Positions 33,983-42,999 of a DNA stretch of 64,000 bases are shown here, one piece after another. Below the pieces are notes generated by a model, which was not told the origin of the DNA, ran no database searches, and was given only the letters and a program-made list of their open reading frames with translations. The stretch is from Microbacterium sp. MYb72 (GTDB taxonomy: Bacteria > Actinomycetota > Actinomycetes > Actinomycetales > Microbacteriaceae): the NCBI RefSeq assembly GCF_002979415.1, contig NZ_PCOT01000015.1, positions 28,054 through 92,053 of the forward strand, given 5' to 3'. The position numbers were made by a program, and so were the translations under genes. Every line of letters starts with the position of its first letter. Within the stretch, counting starts at the first letter, position 1.

Positions 33983-36271
33983 TCAGCCCTGCGGCACCGC
34001 GCCCGCGTTCGCCGCGGCGAGCAGCTGCTCGACCTGCTCGTAGGTCACGTCGATGCCGGGGAAGCCGACCAGGCGACCGATCGGGAACGACGCCATCATC
34101 TTCTGCATCGCCTCGTCATTGGGCATCATCGACGCGGCCGAGGAGTCGGCGCCGGTCAGCTCGCCCATGAAGCCGCCGAGCGCACCCATCACGATGGGAC
34201 CTGCGACCGGGTGCGCCACGACGTCGCCGATCGACGAGTTCATCGTGAGAGGCAGCACGACGGCGTCGCCCTCCACCGCCACGGCGACCGTGGAGCGGAT
34301 GTCGCGGCTGGACGCCGCCACCTCGACGGTGTACTCGCCGCCCTCGACGACGAAGCGGTCGACGCGGATGTCCCAGTACGCGAGGTCCTCTCGGCGCACG
34401 ACGACCTCGACGGTGCGGCTCTCGCCCGCAGCGAGTTCGACGGAGGAGAACGCCTTGAGCTCGCGCGGCGCACGCTGCGCGATCGACCCCGCCAGCGACA
34501 CGTACACCTGCACGACCTCGCGGCCGTCGCGGTCACCCGTGTTCGTCAGCGCGAACGACACGGCGATGTCGCCCGCCTCGGTGACGGATGCCGTCGCCTC
34601 TCCGTACGCGAACGTCGTGTACGACAGGCCGAAGCCGAACGGGAAGGTCACCTCGAGCCCCTTGGCGTCGTACCAGCGGTACCCGACGAGCAGCCCCTCG
34701 CCGTAGCGGACGTGGCCGAACTCGCCGGGGAAGTTGCCGTAGGAGGGATTGTCCTCGAGACGCACGGGCACCGTCTCGGTGAGCTTGCCCGAGGGGTTCA
34801 CGGTTCCGTAGAGGACATCGGCGACAGCGCTGCCTCCGGCCTGTCCGAGCAGCCAGCTCTCGACGATCGCGGGCACCCGGTCAGCGAAGGGCAGCGCCAC
34901 GACACCGCCGTTGGACAGCACGACGACCGTGTTCGCGTTCACCTCGAGCACGGCATCCAGCAGAGCGAGCTGCGCGGCGGGGAGGTCGATGTGCTCACGG
35001 TCGAAGCCCTCCGACTCCTCCGCGGCGGGCAGCCCGAGGAAGACGACCGCGACCTCGGCCGACGACGCGGCGGACACGGCCTCGGCGCGCAGCTCCTCAG
35101 CCGAGCGCCCCGACGCCGCGATCGCCCCGCCCTCGACCGCGAAACCGGGAGCGTACGACACGGCATCGCCGGCGACGGCGCGAAGAGCGTCGAGAGCGGC
35201 ATCCACCCGAGTGGGGTTGATGAGCGAGGAACCCGCGCCCTGGAAGCGGGGCTCGGCGGCGAACGCCCCGATGACGGCGACCTTCTGCGAAGGGGTCAGC
35301 GGCAGAACGCCGCCGTCGTTCTTGAGCAGCACGATCGAGCGACCAGCGGCCTCACGGGCGAGCGCGTGGTGGGCGTCGACATCCAGCGGGCCAGCGACGA
35401 CCGGGCGCCGCTCCGACTTGCGCACCAGATCGATCGCGCGGGACGCCGCGGTGTCGAGCACGCTCTCTGCGAGCTCCCCCCCGCGCACGGCGGCGACGAG
35501 CTGGGCATCCGTGCGCCCGCCCGATGCGGGCATCTCCAGGTCGAGGCCGGCGGCGACCCCGGCGACGCGGTCGTTCACGGCGCCCCAGTCGGAGACGACG
35601 AGTCCGTCGAAGCCCCACTCGTCGCGGAGCACGCTGGTGAGGAGCCACGGGTCCTCAGAGGTCCAGACGCCGTTGAGGCGGTTGTACGAGCACATCACGG
35701 TCCACGGCGCCGCGTCCTTGACCACGCGCTCGAAACCGCGCAGGTAGATCTCGCGCAGGGGGCGGGGGTCGACGTCTGAGCTCGACCGCATCCGGTCGAA
35801 CTCCTGGTTGTTGGCGGCGAAGTGCTTGAGCGACGTGCCGACGCCCTGCGACTGCACACCGCGCACCGAGGCCGCACCGAGCACGCCGGAAACGATCGGA
35901 TCCTCGGAGAAGTACTCGAAGTTGCGTCCGCACAGCGGAGAGCGCTTGATGTTGATGCCGGGGCCGAGCACGACCGCGACGTCTTCGATCGCGGCCTCGA
36001 CGCCGATCGCCGCACCGACGCGCTCGATGAGCTCAGGGTCCCACGACGAGCCGATGCCCACCGCCGGGGGGAAGCAGGTCGCGGGAACGCTGCTCGCGAG
36101 ACCGAGGTGATCCGTGCCGCCCGCCTGCTTGCGGAGCCCGTGGGGGCCGTCCGTCATCATGATCGACGGGATGCCCGCGCGATCGATGGCCTTGGTTGTC
36201 CAGAAGTCCGCGCCGCTGGTGAGCGACGCCTTCTCCTCGAGGGTGAGGTCGGATGCCGGGTTATCGGTCAT
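33983..36271 (-). CDS. Glycoside hydrolase family 3 (beta-glucosidase-like)
   Basis: A 762-residue GH3 enzyme with no signal peptide, probably cytoplasmic and acting on imported oligosaccharides. The catalytic nucleophile is Asp228 in VVSDWGAVNDRVAG. The N-terminal barrel is marked by MMTDGPHGLRKQ. The (alpha/beta)6 sandwich domain includes VLLKNDGGVLPL. A C-terminal fibronectin III-like domain starts near YRWYDAKGLEVTFPFGFGLSYT. The ATG at 36271 is preferred because AAAGGAACCC precedes it. The divergent TetR gene at 36367 is the likely regulator. Confidence 0.93.
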   Translation of the reverse strand: MTDNPASDLTLEEKASLTSGADFWTTKAIDRAGIPSIMMTDGPHGLRKQAGGTDHLGLASSVPATCFPPAVGIGSSWDPELIERVGAAIGVEAAIEDVAVVLGPGINIKRSPLCGRNFEYFSEDPIVSGVLGAASVRGVQSQGVGTSLKHFAANNQEFDRMRSSSDVDPRPLREIYLRGFERVVKDAAPWTVMCSYNRLNGVWTSEDPWLLTSVLRDEWGFDGLVVSDWGAVNDRVAGVAAGLDLEMPASGGRTDAQLVAAVRGGELAESVLDTAASRAIDLVRKSERRPVVAGPLDVDAHHALAREAAGRSIVLLKNDGGVLPLTPSQKVAVIGAFAAEPRFQGAGSSLINPTRVDAALDALRAVAGDAVSYAPGFAVEGGAIAASGRSAEELRAEAVSAASSAEVAVVFLGLPAAEESEGFDREHIDLPAAQLALLDAVLEVNANTVVVLSNGGVVALPFADRVPAIVESWLLGQAGGSAVADVLYGTVNPSGKLTETVPVRLEDNPSYGNFPGEFGHVRYGEGLLVGYRWYDAKGLEVTFPFGFGLSYTTFAYGEATASVTEAGDIAVSFALTNTGDRDGREVVQVYVSLAGSIAQRAPRELKAFSSVELAAGESRTVEVVVRREDLAYWDIRVDRFVVEGGEYTVEVAASSRDIRSTVAVAVEGDAVVLPLTMNSSIGDVVAHPVAGPIVMGALGGFMGELTGADSSAASMMPNDEAMQKMMASFPIGRLVGFPGIDVTYEQVEQLLAAANAGAVPQG

Positions 36272-36366
36272 GAGGGTTCCTTTCACAGGCGACGGCGATG
36301 TCCTGCGAAAACCATACGACAGTCAGGATTCGATATCAAACGTTGTTCAGGTTTACCCTCGGATGC

Positions 36367-36939
36367 ATGGCACGACGAGGTTCATACGCGAAGGGCGTGG
36401 CGCGCCGCGAGGAGATCCTGGAGAGCGCCCTCGAGGTGATCGGCCGCAGGGGGTATCAGAACGCCTCCCTCAAGCAGATCGCGGAGGTGGTCGGGGTGAC
36501 CCCCGCCGCGCTCCTGCACTACTTCGGGTCGAAGGAGGAGCTCTTCACCGCCGTCCTCCGCAAACGCGACGAGCACGACGGCATGGATCCGCGCTTCGCC
36601 GACGACGCCGACCCCCGAGACGGACTCATCGACGTCATCCGCCACAACACCGAGGTGCCCGGCCTCGTCGAGCTCTTCTCACGGCTCGCGGTGGATGCCG
36701 TCGACCCGGAGCATCCTGCCCACGCGTACTTCCTCGACCGGAGCGAGCGGCTGCGGGAGGCGGTCGCCGCCGGGTTCCACCGCGACACCACGCGCGAGCC
36801 GGCCCTCGACCCCGACACCATGGCTCGGGTGCTGCAGGCGGTCGCCGACGGCCTGCAGCTGCAGTGGATGATCGATCCGAGTGTCGACATGGCCGACATC
36901 GTCGAACGTCTCATCGACGCTCTCGCGCCGCGGCGCTGA
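36367..36939 (+). CDS. TetR family regulator divergent from the GH3 gene
   Basis: A 190-residue regulator. The DNA-binding domain covers about residues 12-60 (ILESALEVIGRRGYQNASLKQIAEVVGVTPAALLHYFGSKEEL). The ligand domain follows. The ATG at 36367 is preferred for the usual short lead to the HTH. The intergenic region contains an AACGTT-centred sequence (GATATCAAACGTTGTTC) that may be an operator. It is the likely regulator of the GH3 gene. Confidence 0.88.
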   Translation: MARRGSYAKGVARREEILESALEVIGRRGYQNASLKQIAEVVGVTPAALLHYFGSKEELFTAVLRKRDEHDGMDPRFADDADPRDGLIDVIRHNTEVPGLVELFSRLAVDAVDPEHPAHAYFLDRSERLREAVAAGFHRDTTREPALDPDTMARVLQAVADGLQLQWMIDPSVDMADIVERLIDALAPRR

Positions 36940-36986
36940 GGTTGCCTCGCATGTCTTCCGCCTCATCGGACCGGGCCGTAATATGC

Positions 36987-37028
36987 CAATGGATTGCTCA
37001 CCGCTCGACGGCGATGAGCAATCCATTG
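36987..37028. terminator. Bidirectional hairpin, 14-base stem
   Basis: CAATGGATTGCTCA (36987-37000) pairs perfectly with 37015-37028; the loop can fold further through CCG/CGG. It lies between the convergent ends of the TetR gene and the small secreted protein gene. Confidence 0.8.
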
Positions 37029-37053
37029 TGAATCTTCGCTCAGGGAGAGTCCC

Positions 37054-37545
37054 CTACGGCACGTAGTACATCGTCGCCCACCACACATTGGCGTTACGGG
37101 TCGTTCCCAGGTTGTGGCACCCATTCCCTTCCCGGTAGAACTTGACGGTTCCGGCACTGCTCGCCATTTCGGCCGCAGTCGCGACCCAGAGCGAAGCATT
37201 GTACAACTTGACGGATGCTGCGTTGTTTCTGATCTTCTGCCCGTATCCCGCTGATCCCGAATTCGTCAGATTGAACTTGTCGTTGATCCACCACTCACCA
37301 AAGTTCTGCCCGCTGTAGTAGCGAGAAGCACCGGTGCAGTTAGGTGAGTAGTAGATCTCGAACGCCGGGGTGACAGCCGCTGCAGCTACTTGCGAAGCGG
37401 AAGCATCCGGGATCGACCTCTCCTGCGTTCTCGAAGTCGCGTCAGGGCCTCCCGTGGACGCCACGGCAGGAGTCGAGATAGCAGCGAGGCCGATGAACAG
37501 CACTGCTGCGCTGGCAATTGCAGTGAGACGACGTGTCATTCTCAT
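37054..37545 (-). CDS. Secreted protein, peptidase inhibitor I36-like
   Basis: A 163-residue protein with a clear Sec signal: MRMTRRLTAIASAAVLFIGLAAISTPAVAS, cleavage near residue 30. The mature C-terminal domain (about 60-163) has the pattern of peptidase-inhibitor-I36/beta-gamma-crystallin-like proteins: aromatic-rich strands, IRNNAASVKLYN, and two cysteines (NCTGASRYY and NGCHNLG) that could pair. It may inhibit a secreted protease or act structurally; this is inference. By eye the gene is less GC-rich than its neighbours. GAGAAGG precedes the start. Confidence 0.75.
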   Translation of the reverse strand: MRMTRRLTAIASAAVLFIGLAAISTPAVASTGGPDATSRTQERSIPDASASQVAAAAVTPAFEIYYSPNCTGASRYYSGQNFGEWWINDKFNLTNSGSAGYGQKIRNNAASVKLYNASLWVATAAEMASSAGTVKFYREGNGCHNLGTTRNANVWWATMYYVP

Positions 37546-37649
37546 TGAGGACCTTCTCTAGTCATGTTGTGGTTATGTTCTGCCAAGTACCGTCGCCGGT
37601 ACGTGATAGCGCGGCCCGACCGAGTCGAACGGGGGCGCGCGTCGGGTTC

Positions 37650-38117
37650 TCACCAGACGGTGTTGCTGATCTGACTCGCAGGGGAGCACGCGTAATTGAT
37701 GCTGTTCTTGAACTTCATGCGGCTCTGAGTATTCGGTCCGTAGATCCCATCCGCGACGACGCCGATGGCCTGCTGCACCTGGATCAGTGCGTTCCGGGTC
37801 GCCGGGCCGAAGTCGCCGTCCGTCGCGAGGTTCTTGCCGTAGCAGGAGTTCAGTGCGACCTGCAGCCAGGCGACACCGTCGTTCTTGTTTCCTGAGCGGA
37901 GGGTGCAGCTCTTCGAGGTCCCGTACGTCGGCACTGTCGCGAACTCGTTGGCGTTGTTGGTCAGCCGAAACGCGGTGGACCGGTTGCAGTCCGCGGTCTT
38001 GACGATGATCGATGCGTGAGCATCCGCGGCCGATGCGGGAGCCGCCAGGGCGATGCTTCCGGCGACCATCACGAAAGCGCTCGCCAGGGCGACCGCGACC
38101 TTCTTCACTGGGCTCAT
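37650..38117 (-). CDS. Secreted protein with peptidoglycan-binding domain
   Basis: A 155-residue protein. A Sec signal peptide (MSPVKKVAVALASAFVMVAGS..ASA) is followed by a short spacer with two cysteines. A PG_binding_1 domain covers about residues 85-145, with the DGDFGPATRNALIQVQ and DGIYGPNTQSRMKF repeats. The ATG at 38117 is preferred because it begins the signal peptide; an upstream ATG would add a charged stretch. It probably binds the cell wall. It sits between the I36-like gene and the LCP gene, all three on the minus strand, but gaps of over 100 bases make one operon unlikely. Confidence 0.83.
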   Translation of the reverse strand: MSPVKKVAVALASAFVMVAGSIALAAPASAADAHASIIVKTADCNRSTAFRLTNNANEFATVPTYGTSKSCTLRSGNKNDGVAWLQVALNSCYGKNLATDGDFGPATRNALIQVQQAIGVVADGIYGPNTQSRMKFKNSINYACSPASQISNTVW

Positions 38118-38263
38118 GTTGTCTCTGCGTCCAATCTCTATAGCTTCCATGAAGACGCTATGAGGATCGGCGGACGACTGTCTGTAGGCACTTCGGGGGA
38201 CACGCGCCCCCGTCGCTCCCCCGCGCCGGCACCCACGAACCGGACTCGAGAAAGCTGAAGGCC

Positions 38264-39511
38264 TCAGTTCACCTTGCCGTTGGAGCAGGTCGTCTGCGCC
38301 GCGGAGTTGCCCTTGATGGTGTCTGGCAGCGCGACGACGTTCTCCGGCGTCGCGTTCGGGTCCGGCGTCGCGCTCGGGTCGACAGGCGTCTGCGTGGGGC
38401 CGGGATCGGTGACGATCACTCCCTCACGATCGGAGTTCTGGTGGGTGACCTGCAGCTGCGCGTTCGCGTTGATCGCGTCCCACATCGCCTGAGCAGCCGA
38501 CTTGTTCGGGACGACGCGGTTCTTGTCATCCGGATCGGTGTTCGTCGGATACTGCAGGAAGACGATGTCTTCGTACTTGACGGACTTGAGCGCCAGCGCG
38601 ATCTGAACGATCTTCATCGGGTCCGCGAGGGACTCGCTCGGCTCGAGGTTGTCGATCGCGGTCGTCGCGAGCTTCAACATCACCGGGACGTTGCCCAGCG
38701 TCTCGCCGCTGATGAGCTTCTTCGCGAGGTTCGTCATGTACTGCTGCTGGTTGCCGATGCGACCGAGGTCGCTCCCATCGCCGACACCGTGCCGCGTCCG
38801 AAGGAACTGCAGCGCTTGCAGGCCCTGCAGCGTGTGCGTCCCCGCGGGAAGGTTGAGGCTCGTGTACTTGTCTCGGATGGGCGAGGCGAGGCAGACATCG
38901 ACGCCGCCGATCGCGTTGGTGATCTCGATGACTCCACCGAAGGTGACGGATGCCGCGAACTGGACTTCCTGTCCGGTCAACTCCGAGATCGTCTTCACGA
39001 CGCAGTTCAGTCCGCCGTCGGTGTAGGAGGTGTTGATCTGCTGCTTGCTCATCTCCGAATGAGTCTTGCCCGCGGCATCCTCGCACTGCGGGATGCGAAC
39101 CATGAGGTCGCGCGGGAAACTGACGACCGTGACTCGGCGCGGTGCGTCCGACACGTGCACGAGGAGGTTCACGTCGTTGAGCGTGCCCTCGGAGTCCTTG
39201 CCGGTGCAGCGGGCGCCGAAGTACTGCTTGTAGGCGTCCTCGCAGGTGTCGACGCCCGTGAGCACCAGGTTGAAGCCGCCCTCGTAGGCGCCGATGTCCG
39301 GCGGAAGCTCCTTCTGCCCCTCCAGCTCGACGGCGTTCGCGCTGACCGTGCTCGTGAGGTCGTAGATCACGTAACCCGCCACAGCGATGCCGCTGACGAG
39401 CACGACCGAGAGGCCGATCGCGATGAACGTCAGAAGCTGGCTGATCGGCCCTGGCGTGCGCAACTGCCCGTGGCGTGCGATGGTACGACGGCGTCGGGTG
39501 CTCTTACTCAC
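38264..39511 (-). CDS. LytR-CpsA-Psr (LCP) family cell-wall ligase
   Basis: A 415-residue membrane-anchored LCP enzyme, which attaches wall glycopolymers such as teichoic-acid-like chains or capsules to peptidoglycan. One transmembrane segment at about 25-45 is followed by the LCP domain (about 75-300), with the conserved basic and acidic sites VVSFPRDLMVRIP and RTRHGVGDGSDLGRIGNQQQYM. The C-terminus is a Pro/Thr-rich low-complexity tail. The GTG at 39511 is chosen because GAAAGGCCCC precedes it. Confidence 0.9.
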   Translation of the reverse strand: MSKSTRRRRTIARHGQLRTPGPISQLLTFIAIGLSVVLVSGIAVAGYVIYDLTSTVSANAVELEGQKELPPDIGAYEGGFNLVLTGVDTCEDAYKQYFGARCTGKDSEGTLNDVNLLVHVSDAPRRVTVVSFPRDLMVRIPQCEDAAGKTHSEMSKQQINTSYTDGGLNCVVKTISELTGQEVQFAASVTFGGVIEITNAIGGVDVCLASPIRDKYTSLNLPAGTHTLQGLQALQFLRTRHGVGDGSDLGRIGNQQQYMTNLAKKLISGETLGNVPVMLKLATTAIDNLEPSESLADPMKIVQIALALKSVKYEDIVFLQYPTNTDPDDKNRVVPNKSAAQAMWDAINANAQLQVTHQNSDREGVIVTDPGPTQTPVDPSATPDPNATPENVVALPDTIKGNSAAQTTCSNGKVN

Positions 39512-39624
39512 TCGGGGCCTTTCGGTTCTGGGTGATGCTCGCCCTCCCCGGCGGCGCATCCCTCATGAAGCGGAGAGTAAGGGAACCGGTGGTCCGCCTT
39601 CGGCGGTCCTCCTCACGAATCCCA

Positions 39625-39645
39625 CTCAGCCAATCGGTGGCTGAG
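39625..39645 (-). terminator. Probable terminator of the tRNA-Ser(UGA) transcript
   Basis: CTCAGCCA-ATCGG-TGGCTGAG, an 8-base stem with a 5-base loop, 34 bases downstream of the tRNA 3' end on the minus strand. A second imperfect GC-rich hairpin (GTCCGCC..GGCGG) follows at about 39587-39605. Confidence 0.5.
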
Positions 39646-39678
39646 CGGCCACCCTTCGGGCGACCTCACAGCCACCAG

Positions 39679-39763
39679 CGGAGGGTAAGGGATTCGAACC
39701 CTTGAGACATTTCTGCCCACTGGTTTTCAAGACCAGCTCCATCGGCCGCTCGGACAACCCTCC
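39679..39763 (-). tRNA. tRNA-Ser (anticodon UGA)
   Basis: An 85-base class II tRNA on the minus strand. The acceptor stem is GGAGGGT/ACCCTCC with discriminator G. The anticodon arm CTGGTCTTGAAAACCAG gives anticodon UGA (bases 39727-39729), reading UCA/UCN. A long variable arm and a GGTTCGAAT T-loop are present. CCA is not encoded. It lies 42 bases after the HAD gene, which itself overlaps serS. Confidence 0.96.
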
Positions 39764-39805
39764 CGACAGACGAATCTGCCGACAAGCCGTGAGTCTAGCC
39801 GAGTT

Positions 39806-40627
39806 CTATTCTCCGGCGTTGACCTGGGCGGGGGCTGGAAGCGTGTTCAGGGCGCGTGCCAGCCCTCCGTCGATCACGTCCAGGGTCACCTCGCCCGCGG
39901 CATCCTTCACTTCTGCGGGCGCCTGTCCCATCGCCACCGCACGCCCGCCGACCGACTGCGACCAGGTGAACATGCCGATGTCGTTCCGGCCGTCACCCGC
40001 GACCAGCACCCGCTCGCCGTCGAAGCCGAGCTCGCCGCGCACACGCTCGAGCGCCGTGCCCTTGTCGACGCCGTTCGGAGCGATGTCGAGCCAGGCGGTC
40101 CAGCCGATCGCGTAGGACACCTCGTTGAGGCCGGCATCCGCGACCAGCCGGTGGAAGTCCTCTTCGTCGTGCCCCGGCGAGACGACGACGATGCGCGACA
40201 CAGGCTCGTCCGCGAGCTCCTCGAACGTGACCTGTCGTCCGCCGTCGAGCGTCCAGTCGTCCAGCTGCTGCGTGTACAGGCGCTGTCCTGACCCGAGCTC
40301 CACCATGTAGCGCGCCTCGGGGAGGCGATCCTGGAGCAACGCGAGGACGGGCGACGGATCGAAGGTCTCCACGTTCCATCTGATCCATTCGCCGTCGACC
40401 ATGCGCATGGTGACCGCGCCGTTCGAGCACACCACGAACTCCGGGGTCAACCCCAGCTCCTCGACGTAGCGTCGGGTCGCCATCCAGCTGCGACCAGTGG
40501 CGATCGTGACCTCATGACCGGCGTCGCGCAGACGGGCGACGGCCTCGGGCACGCCGGGGCTCATCGTCTCGTCCTGCAGCAGGATGGTTCCATCGACGTC
40601 GAGGCCGATGAGCCAGGGAGCGGTCAC
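39806..40627 (-). CDS. HAD family hydrolase (Cof-type)
   Basis: A 273-residue phosphatase of the Cof/type IIB HAD class. Motif I is [10 protein letters not shown], motif II lies in [12 protein letters not shown], and motif IV is [14 protein letters not shown]. Members dephosphorylate sugar phosphates, FMN or similar; the substrate is unknown. The GTG start overlaps the serS stop by 4 bases, so it is translationally coupled to seryl-tRNA synthetase, a known actinobacterial arrangement. Confidence 0.9.
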   Translation of the reverse strand: MTAPWLIGLDVDGTILLQDETMSPGVPEAVARLRDAGHEVTIATGRSWMATRRYVEELGLTPEFVVCSNGAVTMRMVDGEWIRWNVETFDPSPVLALLQDRLPEARYMVELGSGQRLYTQQLDDWTLDGGRQVTFEELADEPVSRIVVVSPGHDEEDFHRLVADAGLNEVSYAIGWTAWLDIAPNGVDKGTALERVRGELGFDGERVLVAGDGRNDIGMFTWSQSVGGRAVAMGQAPAEVKDAAGEVTLDVIDGGLARALNTLPAPAQVNAGE

Positions 40628-41895
40628 GCCACGGGCTCCAGCACTTCGAGGCCGCCCAGGTAAGGCCTGAGCACTTCGGGCACACGCACCGAGCCGTCGG
40701 CCTGCTGGTGCGTCTCGAGGATCGCGACGATCCAGCGCGTCGTGGCGAGGGTGCCGTTCAGTGTGGCCACCGGAGCCGTCTTGGCACCGTCCTCCGGACG
40801 GTGGCGGACGTCGAGACGCCGCGCCTGGAAGGTCGTGCAGTTCGACGTCGAGGTGAGCTCGCGGAAGGCACCCTGCGTGGGCACCCATGCCTCGATGTCG
40901 TACTTGCGCGCCGCGCTCGATCCGAGATCGCCGGCAGCCACGTCGATCACCCGGTAGGCGAGGCCGAGCGAGGTCAGCATCTCCTCCTGGAGCGCCACGA
41001 GGCGAAGGTGCTCGGCCTCGGCATCCTCAGGGGTCGTGTAGACGAACATCTCCAGCTTGTTGAACTGGTGCACGCGGATGATGCCGCGGGTGTCCTTCCC
41101 GTATGAACCTGCCTCACGGCGGTAGCAGGTCGACCATCCTGCGTAGCGGAGGGCGCCCTTCGACAGATCGACGATCTCGTCCTTGTGGTAGCCGGCGAGA
41201 GCGACCTCGCTGGTACCCACCAGATAGAGGTCGTCGTCCTTGTCGAGGTGGTACACCTCATCGGCGTGAGCGCCGAGGAATCCGGTGCCCTGCATGATCT
41301 CCGGACGCACGAGCGTCGGGGTGATCAGCGGCACGAAGTCGTTCTGCAGCGCCTTGTCGAGCGCGAGGTTCATCAGCGCGATCTCCAGACGCGCTCCGAC
41401 GCCGCGCAGGAAGTAGAAGCGCGAGCCGGAGACCTTGACGCCGCGCTCCATGTCGATGGCCCCGAGGATCTCGCCGATCTCGAGGTGGTCGCGGGGCTCG
41501 AAGTCGAAGGCGGGCACCTCGCCGACGCGGCGCAGCTCGACGAAGTCGGCCTCGCCGCCGGCGGGCACGCCGTCGATCACGACGTTCTCGATGCGCGCGA
41601 GCGCAGCGGATGCCGCCTCAGCCGCCTCGTTGGCGACGACCTGCGCCTGCTTGACACGATCGGACAGGTCCTTCACCTGCGCGACGAGAGCGGCCTTCTC
41701 GTCCTTGGGCGCCTTCGCCACCTGCTTGCCGAACGCGTTCTGCTCCGCGCGCAGATCCTCGAACGCGGAAAGCGCCGCGCGGCGCGATCGATCGGCCTCG
41801 AGAGCCGCATCCACGGTCGACTGGTCGTTTCCACGGGCAGCCTGTGAGCGGCGGACGATCTCGGGATTGTCACGAAGAAGAGCGAGGTCGATCAT
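40624..41895 (-). CDS. serS: Seryl-tRNA synthetase
   Basis: A 423-residue class II aminoacyl-tRNA synthetase charging tRNA-Ser. The N-terminal coiled-coil arm (about 1-105) is rich in Ala/Gln/Lys, with the [17 protein letters not shown] start. The catalytic core contains [31 protein letters not shown] and motif 3 [15 protein letters not shown]. Length is normal. The downstream HAD gene and a tRNA-Ser gene follow on the same strand. Confidence 0.97.
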   Translation of the reverse strand: MIDLALLRDNPEIVRRSQAARGNDQSTVDAALEADRSRRAALSAFEDLRAEQNAFGKQVAKAPKDEKAALVAQVKDLSDRVKQAQVVANEAAEAASAALARIENVVIDGVPAGGEADFVELRRVGEVPAFDFEPRDHLEIGEILGAIDMERGVKVSGSRFYFLRGVGARLEIALMNLALDKALQNDFVPLITPTLVRPEIMQGTGFLGAHADEVYHLDKDDDLYLVGTSEVALAGYHKDEIVDLSKGALRYAGWSTCYRREAGSYGKDTRGIIRVHQFNKLEMFVYTTPEDAEAEHLRLVALQEEMLTSLGLAYRVIDVAAGDLGSSAARKYDIEAWVPTQGAFRELTSTSNCTTFQARRLDVRHRPEDGAKTAPVATLNGTLATTRWIVAILETHQQADGSVRVPEVLRPYLGGLEVLEPVA

Positions 41896-42008
41896 CCACC
41901 AATTCTACGGGTGCGATTCCGGGCGCCTCGCCTGTCACAACTCCGCCCGTTCGTCGTCTTCCCCCGTAGAGACCTGCACCCGGCCGGTCTCGCACGAAAG
42001 GACACCCC

Positions 42009-42389
42009 GTGACCACTTCCGTCACCGCCCTCGATCAGCTCAACCTCGCGTTCGCCGAGCGCTTCAACGCCCGTGACCTCGACGGCCTCATGGCCCTCAA
42101 CGCTCCCGGCGTCGTCTTCGTGCCCGCGCCGGGCCAGCCGGTCACCGGCGACGCCGCCGTGCGCGGAGCCCTCGAGCAGTTCCTGGGGCTGAACCTGCCG
42201 ATCACCATGACCGTCCGCCGCGCCTTCGAGGCCGGTGGCGTGGGTCTCGCCGTCGCCGACTGGACCATCACCGGCACCGGCCCCGACGGATCCGAGATCG
42301 CTCTCGCCGGCACGACGGCTGACGTCGCCGTGTACGACGAGGAGCACGGCTGGCGCTACGCCGTCGACAACCCCTTCGGCACGGTCTGA
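42009..42389 (+). CDS. SnoaL-like/DUF4440-type small protein
   Basis: A 126-residue single-domain NTF2-superfamily protein. LNLAFAERFNARDLDGLMALNAPGVVFVP and the C-terminal YDEEHGWRYAVDNPFG are typical of ketosteroid-isomerase-like proteins. No catalytic residues can be assigned. The GTG start has GAAAGGA upstream. It is closed by a hairpin. Its role is unknown. Confidence 0.82.
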   Translation: MTTSVTALDQLNLAFAERFNARDLDGLMALNAPGVVFVPAPGQPVTGDAAVRGALEQFLGLNLPITMTVRRAFEAGGVGLAVADWTITGTGPDGSEIALAGTTADVAVYDEEHGWRYAVDNPFGTV

Positions 42390-42396
42390 ACGGATG

Positions 42397-42425
42397 CTGA
42401 GGGGCCGGCGTCACCGGCCCCTCAG
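42397..42425. terminator. Hairpin between convergent SnoaL-like and ECF sigma genes
   Basis: CTGAGGGGCCGG (42397-42408) pairs perfectly with 42414-42425, 5-base loop. It starts 7 bases after the plus-strand stop and overlaps the end of the minus-strand sigma-factor gene, so it probably serves both. Confidence 0.75.
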
Positions 42426-42937
42426 TCAGCCTCCATACCCGATCTCCGGCACGCGGTCAGAGCCTTGCGCGCGCGGGAGATGCGCTGGCGGGCGGTCGCC
42501 GGCGCGATGCCCAGGCGCTCCGCGACCTGGGCCGTGGTGAGGCCGTCGACCGCTGTCAGCAGGAGCGGCTCCCTGAGCGTCTCCGGAAGCGCGTGCAGCG
42601 CGGCGAGCGCACCGTCGAGGAAGGTCCGGATCTCGACGGTCCCCGCCACGTCGGCGTCATCCGGGGTGTCCTCATCGAGAGGCGCGTCCGGCCGCCGGGC
42701 CCGCAGCCGCGCCAGGTCGATCGCGGCGTTGCGGGCGATGGTGTCCAGCCACGAGCACATCTGCCCGGGCTCCGGTCGCTCCAGGTGCTCGATTCCCCTC
42801 CAGGCACGGAGGAGGGTGAGCTGGGCGACGTCGTCGGCATCGTCGACGGGGACGCCCAGGGAGATGCTCCGTCGCCGCAGGCGCTCGGGCTCCCCCTCGA
42901 TCATGCTGGTCAGCAGCGTGCGACGCGCATCGTCCAT
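42422..42937 (-). CDS. ECF-type RNA polymerase sigma factor
   Basis: A 171-residue sigma factor. Region 2 covers about residues 20-80 (DDADDVAQLTLLRAWRGIEHLERP, SWLDTIARNAAIDLAR). Region 4 covers about 105-165 (LHALPETLREPLLLTAVDGLTTAQVAERLGIAPATARQRISRARKAL). The ATG at 42937 is preferred because GGCGGAGGACC precedes it. No anti-sigma factor gene lies next to it, so its control is not visible here. Confidence 0.9.
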   Translation of the reverse strand: MDDARRTLLTSMIEGEPERLRRRSISLGVPVDDADDVAQLTLLRAWRGIEHLERPEPGQMCSWLDTIARNAAIDLARLRARRPDAPLDEDTPDDADVAGTVEIRTFLDGALAALHALPETLREPLLLTAVDGLTTAQVAERLGIAPATARQRISRARKALTACRRSGMEAD

Positions 42938-42999
42938 CCCGGTCCTCCGCCTCTCCGGTCGCGGCGAGGGCGGCCGATCGTCGGGATTAGAGTAGCGCC

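Noticed and set aside
37054..38117. Bacteriocin or toxin-immunity pair
   Set aside because: Both proteins have signal peptides; one resembles I36 inhibitors and the other has a peptidoglycan-binding domain; no toxin or immunity motif is visible.
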